Part shown: one piece after another, positions 24,361-28,057 of the stretch
How positions within the stretch are numbered: the stretch's first letter is position 1
Layout: every line of letters starts with the position of its first letter
Source: DATBFG01 sp036558645
GTDB lineage: Bacteria; Acidobacteriota; Terriglobia; Terriglobales; Acidobacteriaceae
Length of the DNA stretch: 28,057 bases
Direction: 5' to 3'
Assembly (NCBI GenBank): GCA_036558645.1
Contig: DATBFG010000036.1
Location: 1 to 28,057 of the forward strand
Notes under the pieces: generated by a model
The model's input: the letters and a program-made list of their open reading frames with translations, nothing else
Told to the model about the DNA's origin: nothing
Databases searched by the model: none
Made by a program: the position numbers and the translations under genes

Positions 24361-25127
24361 TACGACCTCTGTACCGCCATGGAGGTATGCGAAGCGGGGC
24401 TTAGCAAAGCCGCCGAGTTGGTGTCGAGGTATACGGTAGCGTTCGGGTGATTGCGCAAGATCGACGCCGGAGCCATCGGAGTGATCTCACCATTGAAGCA
24501 AGCAGCAATCGCTTGCGCCTTTTGTGAGCCGGGAACCACAGCAACGATTTCCTTGGCTTTGAGTATCTGGCGTACCGACATCGATATGGCTCGTTGCGGG
24601 ACTTGGGAGATGTCGGAGAACCAAGCTTCTCCCACTTGCTGGCGTCGGCAAGCCTCATCGAGGGTTACGATCAGATAAGGTTGTTCCGTTTCGAAATCCG
24701 CTGGCGGGTCGTTGAATGCGAGATGGCCATTTTCACCGATGCCAAGGAACGCGATATCGATCGGCGCAGATGCCACAGCGACGCTTGCAAGGCTGATGGT
24801 GTTGTCGGCGTCACCCTCACCATCGAGCAGGTGATATTTCGCGATTCCGGTTTTGCGGATCAGTTGCTCCAAAAGCATTTTGCGAAAGCTGCCGGGATGC
24901 GTGATGGGAAGACCGATGTACTCATCAAGGTGAAACACCTCCACTCGGGGCCATTCAATTCCCGGAGCAGAGGTTAAAGCCTCAAGGAATTCCTTCTGCG
25001 ATGCAGCCGTCGCCGCCACGATTCGCGCATACCCCCGTTCCTCAATGGCGCCACGAATGGCAGAAGCGGCTTGGTCAGCGGCTGCCTTCCCTAGGTCATG
25101 CCGTTTGTTGAAAATTTTGAAATCCAT
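24360..25127 (-). CDS. NagB-like glucosamine-6-phosphate deaminase family
   Basis: A 255-residue protein from the ATG at 25127, chosen because AGGGGA sits just upstream; an extension to 25193 has none. It belongs to the NagB/RpiA-like sugar-phosphate isomerase fold. Motifs: FHLDEYIGLP (residues 66-74, with the general-base-type Asp at 68) and GIGENGHLAFNDPP (129-142). In E. coli NagB the latter reads GNDGHIAFNEP: His is kept, Asp141 is Asn here and Glu148 is Asp here. The Asn form is found in other NagB proteins; the Glu-to-Asp change is less usual and may tune ring opening. It is first in the uronate locus and coupled to the SDR gene, so an isomerase role on a sugar-acid or amino-sugar intermediate is possible. 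Confidence 0.83.
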   Translation of the reverse strand: MDFKIFNKRHDLGKAAADQAASAIRGAIEERGYARIVAATAASQKEFLEALTSAPGIEWPRVEVFHLDEYIGLPITHPGSFRKMLLEQLIRKTGIAKYHLLDGEGDADNTISLASVAVASAPIDIAFLGIGENGHLAFNDPPADFETEQPYLIVTLDEACRRQQVGEAWFSDISQVPQRAISMSVRQILKAKEIVAVVPGSQKAQAIAACFNGEITPMAPASILRNHPNATVYLDTNSAALLSPASHTSMAVQRS

Positions 25128-25197
25128 TTCGTTTCCCCTATCAGCTCTTTCTGAAACCTGACTGATGCTCCCTAAGTTCTTGAACAGGAACATCTGC

Positions 25198-25207
25198 GTT
25201 ATCTAAT
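25198..25207 (+). promoter_or_regulatory. Candidate operator GTTATCTAAT
   Basis: GTTATCTAAT lies 70 bases upstream of the NagB-like start. The reverse strand of 25303-25312 reads GTTATCTAAC, the same motif in opposite orientation. Two copies of a 10-base near-palindrome (GTTA-N2-TAAY) in a 247-base promoter region suggest a GntR-like or similar repressor site. Confidence 0.4.
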
Positions 25208-25302
25208 CTACTTGCCAACGGAGCACTGTCATGGATGCTGCCGGAAGAATGTAGCGGTCTGCATCGGCAGAGAGGATGGATCTTGCAGCGCATAAGGTTG
25301 TT

Positions 25303-25312
25303 GTTAGATAAC
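25303..25312 (-). promoter_or_regulatory. Second candidate operator GTTATCTAAC
   Basis: Read on the minus strand this is GTTATCTAAC, with perfect half-sites GTTA and TAAC around two bases. It is about 96 bases from its partner at 25198-25207, a spacing compatible with looping. 25128-25374 otherwise holds no gene. Confidence 0.4.
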
Positions 25313-25374
25313 CACATCACTGATTGACCTTGTTCTCACGTTTCACACTGGCCTTCTAGGAATGACGCTAAAGG

Positions 25375-26082
25375 CTAGTCCGTTTCGGGCTTTGCGCCGG
25401 GTAGGCGCTTCCTGATGAAAGCAATCTGCCCCGTGTGATGAGCCTCGTGCTCGCAGACGTGGAACCACTTGCAATAGTTGTTGGTCGGCCCCCATGGCCA
25501 GTCTTTGTCGACCGCCAGGAACCAGGCGTCATCGCGCTTGCGGAACTCCGCCAGCGTCTTTGCCCGCGTTTCCTGCAGGATGTTCAAGTAGTAGTCGCGG
25601 TCGTGACCTTTGATCGTTCTCCGGCCTGCATCTCCCAGGTTCATCGCTGCATCCCACTGCTGCTTCACAGAATCAGGCCACGTACCCCATTTCTTGCCTT
25701 CGAACGTACTGAGTTGGTAGTACGTCTCGGTAGCTGCAAGGTGGAGCATCAAGGCACCGATTGTATTGGCTTGGGGGTCAATGAGATAGTCCAAGTCAGC
25801 TTTCGTGAGGTCCCCGGTCGCCATGATCACCCCATTGGCCTCGCGCATCCAAGTCAGCGCAGACACGAACGCTCCCAACTGTGGCGCGAATCCCGATCTA
25901 GGTCCGAGGATGTTGAGATTCGAGTCGTCGGCGTCAACCGTTTGCGGTAGCCACAGCGTTCCTAATAGCGCAGAACCTGCAGCTGAGAGTGCGAACGATC
26001 CTCGAAAAAACGCTCTACGATTGGAAACCTGGTGGCCGATCAAGACCTGCTCGGCAAGGTTGTTTTTCTTGTTTTGTGCCAC
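25375..26082 (-). CDS. Tat-exported DinB-like (metal-binding) protein
   Basis: A 235-residue protein. The GTG at 26082 is chosen since AAAGGAG lies nine bases before it. A longer form starting at a GTG at 26130 would overlap the upstream gene by four bases (GTGA) and cannot be excluded. The N-terminus has a twin-arginine signal (NRRAFFRGSFALSAAGSALLGTLW), implying folded export. The mature part is a DinB/YfiT-type four-helix bundle: GALMLHLAATETYY, WFLAVDKDWPWGPTNNYCKWFHVCEHEAHHTGQIAFIRKRLPG, with the three-His metal site expected from the two His regions. DinB-like proteins act as metal-dependent thiol transferases or have unknown roles. It follows the amidohydrolase gene by 44 bases on the same strand. 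Confidence 0.85.
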   Translation of the reverse strand: MAQNKKNNLAEQVLIGHQVSNRRAFFRGSFALSAAGSALLGTLWLPQTVDADDSNLNILGPRSGFAPQLGAFVSALTWMREANGVIMATGDLTKADLDYLIDPQANTIGALMLHLAATETYYQLSTFEGKKWGTWPDSVKQQWDAAMNLGDAGRRTIKGHDRDYYLNILQETRAKTLAEFRKRDDAWFLAVDKDWPWGPTNNYCKWFHVCEHEAHHTGQIAFIRKRLPGAKPETD

Positions 26083-26126
26083 GGAATGTTGCTCCTTTAT
26101 CCGGAACGGGCGTGATCGGAACGACG

Positions 26127-27419
26127 TCACTCACTTGCCTCATAAATGATCTTCCCGTTACGGAGCGTGTATTGTACGGCAGTTAGCGCTCGGAGGCTCT
26201 TGGAAGGGTCGGCGTTCAAAACCACGAGGTCTGCCTGCAGGCCGACAGCGATTCGCCCCAGTTGCTTCGATTCCCCAAACTGCTCAGCGGGTTCAGTCGT
26301 TAGTGAAGCGAGAATCTGAGGAAAACTCATTCCCGCCTTGCTCATCAAGGCATACTCCTCCATAGGATCATATTCGACGGCCCCGAGATCATTTCCAAAG
26401 AGAACCCGCCCGCCCGCCGCAAGCCATCCTCGAAGTTGGCCGATCGCAGCATTGGCAATCTCCTCCTGCACCGAGATGCGATCGTGGCGCAGGTAGTACT
26501 TCCACAGGGTAAGCGTGGGGGTGAGGGCCGCTCGCCGTTCTTTCGCCGCTGCAAGAATTGTTTCGTCCCAGGGGCCTGAGCGAGGAGTGGTGTGAGCGAT
26601 GACATCAACTCCTGCGCGAAGCGCGGAAAGCACGTCCGCGCCATTGTTTGGATGAACAAAGACTGGCTTTCCCAAACGATGCGCCTCGCTAACAGCGGCT
26701 GAAACGGCACTCTCCGGGAACGGCGGATTGGGCGGCGGTGGGAGCTGTAAATGAATCTTGATCCCGTCCACACCGCTTTCAAGGAGCGCTCTTGAAGCCT
26801 TCGACGCCTGCGCCGAATCCGCGACCTCGGGAGCCGAGAGCTTCATGAAGCCCATGATGCTCAGAACTTGTTCCGAGGGCAAAGCATGCGGGGCGACCAG
26901 GGGCTCTCCGGTCGAGCGAATTCTCGGACCTGGCACTTCTCCGGATTCGATGCGGTCGCGCAGGCGCCGCGTGTTCTCCCACATGGACCCGGTGTCGAAC
27001 ACGCTGGTATAGCCATATCGCGTGAGCATGTCCTGGAGTTGTCGGCTCAGTTCCCACACCGGGATCGTGGCCGCCTTCGCCCACTTTCGTTCAAAGAAAT
27101 GAACATGGCTGTTCCAAAACCCTGCCGTAATCGTTCGGCCTGAACAATCGAGTAACTGAGCGGTACGAGGAATCCGAACGCGCGCTCGGCTACCCACAGC
27201 CGTGATCTTCCCGCCCTGAATAAGAACCACGCCATTCCGGATAGGCTCTTCTGTGGGACTGACATAGATCGTCCCTCCCACAAGCACTAAGTCATCACTG
27301 GAGGATTTGACGGCCTGGCCTAAGGCGGCGGCTGCCATTGAAGCCAGAAGAATCGCCGAGCAAGAGAGTCTCGCGAGACTCTTCCGAATACTGCGGTCGC
27401 AGCCGGCATGGATCGTCAT
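26127..27419 (-). CDS. Secreted metal-dependent amidohydrolase
   Basis: A 430-residue exported enzyme of the amidohydrolase superfamily (imidazolonepropionase/prolidase-like branch). A signal peptide covers ~1-36 (AILLASMAAAALGQA). Metal-site residues are visible: H105-x-H107 (NSHVHF), K221 in GIKIHL where the carboxylated Lys is expected, H256 (VFVHPNN), H276 (VIAHTT) and D344 (GNDLG). The C-terminal beta-sandwich part (GLQADLVVLNADP, LRNGKIIYE) is normal. Substrates of related periplasmic enzymes are peptide-like or cyclic amides; none can be named here. The ATG sits seven bases after a TATAAT box, so the mRNA may be leaderless. It is probably co-transcribed with the DinB-like gene downstream. 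Confidence 0.9.
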   Translation of the reverse strand: MTIHAGCDRSIRKSLARLSCSAILLASMAAAALGQAVKSSSDDLVLVGGTIYVSPTEEPIRNGVVLIQGGKITAVGSRARVRIPRTAQLLDCSGRTITAGFWNSHVHFFERKWAKAATIPVWELSRQLQDMLTRYGYTSVFDTGSMWENTRRLRDRIESGEVPGPRIRSTGEPLVAPHALPSEQVLSIMGFMKLSAPEVADSAQASKASRALLESGVDGIKIHLQLPPPPNPPFPESAVSAAVSEAHRLGKPVFVHPNNGADVLSALRAGVDVIAHTTPRSGPWDETILAAAKERRAALTPTLTLWKYYLRHDRISVQEEIANAAIGQLRGWLAAGGRVLFGNDLGAVEYDPMEEYALMSKAGMSFPQILASLTTEPAEQFGESKQLGRIAVGLQADLVVLNADPSKSLRALTAVQYTLRNGKIIYEASE

Positions 27420-27426
27420 TTGGCGG

Positions 27427-27432
27427 ATTATA
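27427..27432 (-). promoter_or_regulatory. -10 box (TATAAT) before amidohydrolase
   Basis: A perfect TATAAT on the minus strand ends seven bases before the ATG at 27419. No good -35 hexamer is found at 16-18 bases. Transcription would begin at or next to the ATG. Confidence 0.45.
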
Positions 27433-27523
27433 TCTTTCCGGATCGGAGCCGATCACGCGACAACACGCAGCCTGCCATTCCGCCCATCGTGAGCAGGGGT
27501 TGATGGCGGAGAAACGAGGACGT

Positions 27524-27995
27524 TCAATGTCCGTAATAAATTCGAGCAAGGTTATTCGAAGGCAGCATCTCGATGCGGCGCTTCCACTTCTTATCGAGCG
27601 TGGCAAAGTTGGAGAACGCCGTGCCTATGACGGCCTGGCAAACTCGATCCCGTCTCCCGGCGTCATCTGAAATGCCTTCGACTCTAGGATCAGTGTCCTC
27701 ACCAAGTTCACATACGTGAACATAGCCGGGAACCTGGGGTTGAATTGCAATGTCGGAGAGGCGCGATCCAGCCAACCGGGGTCGGCCTCGTGCTTTTCGT
27801 GGTGCTCCTTGATTCTTTCCATCAGGACTTTGTCGAGTTCTACCTTACCTCACGGAGGGCGGCCGCTTTACTGGCGAGCAGAAGGTACCCTTTCAATCTG
27901 GCGTCGTGTTCGATCGAGTTCAGTTCTATTTGTCCAGCGGCTTCTATGCCGAAGTGCATCTCGACAGCGGCCAAGACCAAGCTTGCGCTGATCAT
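27524..27995 (-). pseudogene. Decayed gene of unknown family, at least two frameshifts
   Basis: Three minus-strand frames each hold a protein-like segment in sequence. The first starts at ATG 27995 and ends at 27840 (MISASLVLAAVEMHFGIEAA ... LLLASKAAALREV). The second runs to 27625 and includes VELDKVLMERIKEHHEKHE, WLDRASPTLQFNPRFPAMF and VNLVRTLILESKAF; its usable ATG is 27822. The third covers the end to 27524 (VIGTAFSNFATLDKKWKRRI ... ARIYYGH). The first break falls in GGTAAGGTA, where removing five bases would rejoin frames as REVELDKVLMERIKE. Codon use is GC-rich at third positions in each segment. No known domain is recognised. The first ATG overlaps the stop of an upstream open frame by four bases (ATGA). 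Confidence that it is one broken gene is moderate. Confidence 0.4.
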
Positions 27996-28057
27996 GCGCA
28001 AGGGAACATTCGGTCACGCATGAATGTTGTGTAACGTTGTGGGAGGATTTGTCCGGA
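27992..28057 (-). CDS. Possible 3' end of a gene cut by the window edge
   Basis: An open minus-strand frame runs from the window edge to a TGA at 27992-27994, giving 21 residues ending in MRDRMFPCA. Its stop overlaps the ATG of the following frame (ATGA), a common operon junction. Too short to identify, and it could be chance. Confidence 0.2.
   Translation of the reverse strand, partial: SGQILPQRYTTFMRDRMFPCA

Noticed and set aside
27716..28023. Plus-strand ORFs of 91-92 codons near the window end
   Set aside because: Opposite-strand shadows of the better-looking minus-strand segments; no start signals.

Overview
The window reads as chromosomal DNA of a soil-type Acidobacteriota (class Terriglobia or a near relative). 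This is inferred from the gene repertoire: a ~1190-residue Oar-like TonB-dependent receptor with an N-terminal carboxypeptidase-regulatory-like domain, several OmpR/CadC-type winged-helix regulators fused to ATPase or TPR modules, a 13-repeat FG-GAP/VCBS protein, a Tat-exported DinB-like protein and a secreted amidohydrolase. No rRNA, tRNA, CRISPR array, transposase, integrase or complete mobile element was found.

Layout. (1) 1-1709 is an accessory-looking islet of very small genes: a Cys/His-motif protein (minus), two tandem paralogous 63-66-residue proteins, each with its own TATAAT box (plus), and a convergent small helical protein (minus) whose reading frame is broken at a run of six C and continues in the +1 frame into a glycine-rich tail. 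A plus-strand hairpin region ending in an intrinsic terminator lies beside them and may be a small RNA. (2) 1710-6976 holds two divergent large winged-helix regulators, one with an AAA ATPase and one membrane-anchored with TPRs. (3) 7207-9506 is a chain of small genes (cytosolic, secreted, 51 residues) followed by an OmpR-like protein with a degenerate receiver and an ECF sigma factor with no adjacent anti-sigma gene. (4) 9835-12177 encodes the exported beta-propeller protein, followed by a clear terminator. (5) 12456-15491 is a tightly coupled three-gene operon: an exported lectin-like protein, a LytS-type histidine kinase and a LytTR response regulator. It is followed by a 551-bp regulatory region with a perfect inverted repeat and by the TonB-dependent receptor (16043-19615) with a strong terminator. 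(6) 19732-20748 is a SAM methyltransferase. (7) 20759-25127, all minus strand, is a hexuronate catabolic locus transcribed in the order NagB-like isomerase/deaminase, SDR oxidoreductase, ExuT-type transporter, mannonate dehydratase. It has two copies of a GTTATCTAAY motif upstream and a nested hairpin in the transporter leader. (8) 25375-27419 (minus) encodes a secreted amidohydrolase followed by the DinB-like protein. (9) 27524-28057 holds what looks like a decayed minus-strand gene.

How it fits together: locus 7 would import a hexuronate, reduce the keto-form to mannonate with the SDR, and dehydrate it to 2-keto-3-deoxygluconate; the kinase and aldolase for the next steps are not in the window. 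Locus 5 looks like a surface-sensing and nutrient-uptake unit, though a regulatory link to the receptor is inferred from position only. The least explained material is the islet at 1-1709 and the small-gene chain at 7207-8133.
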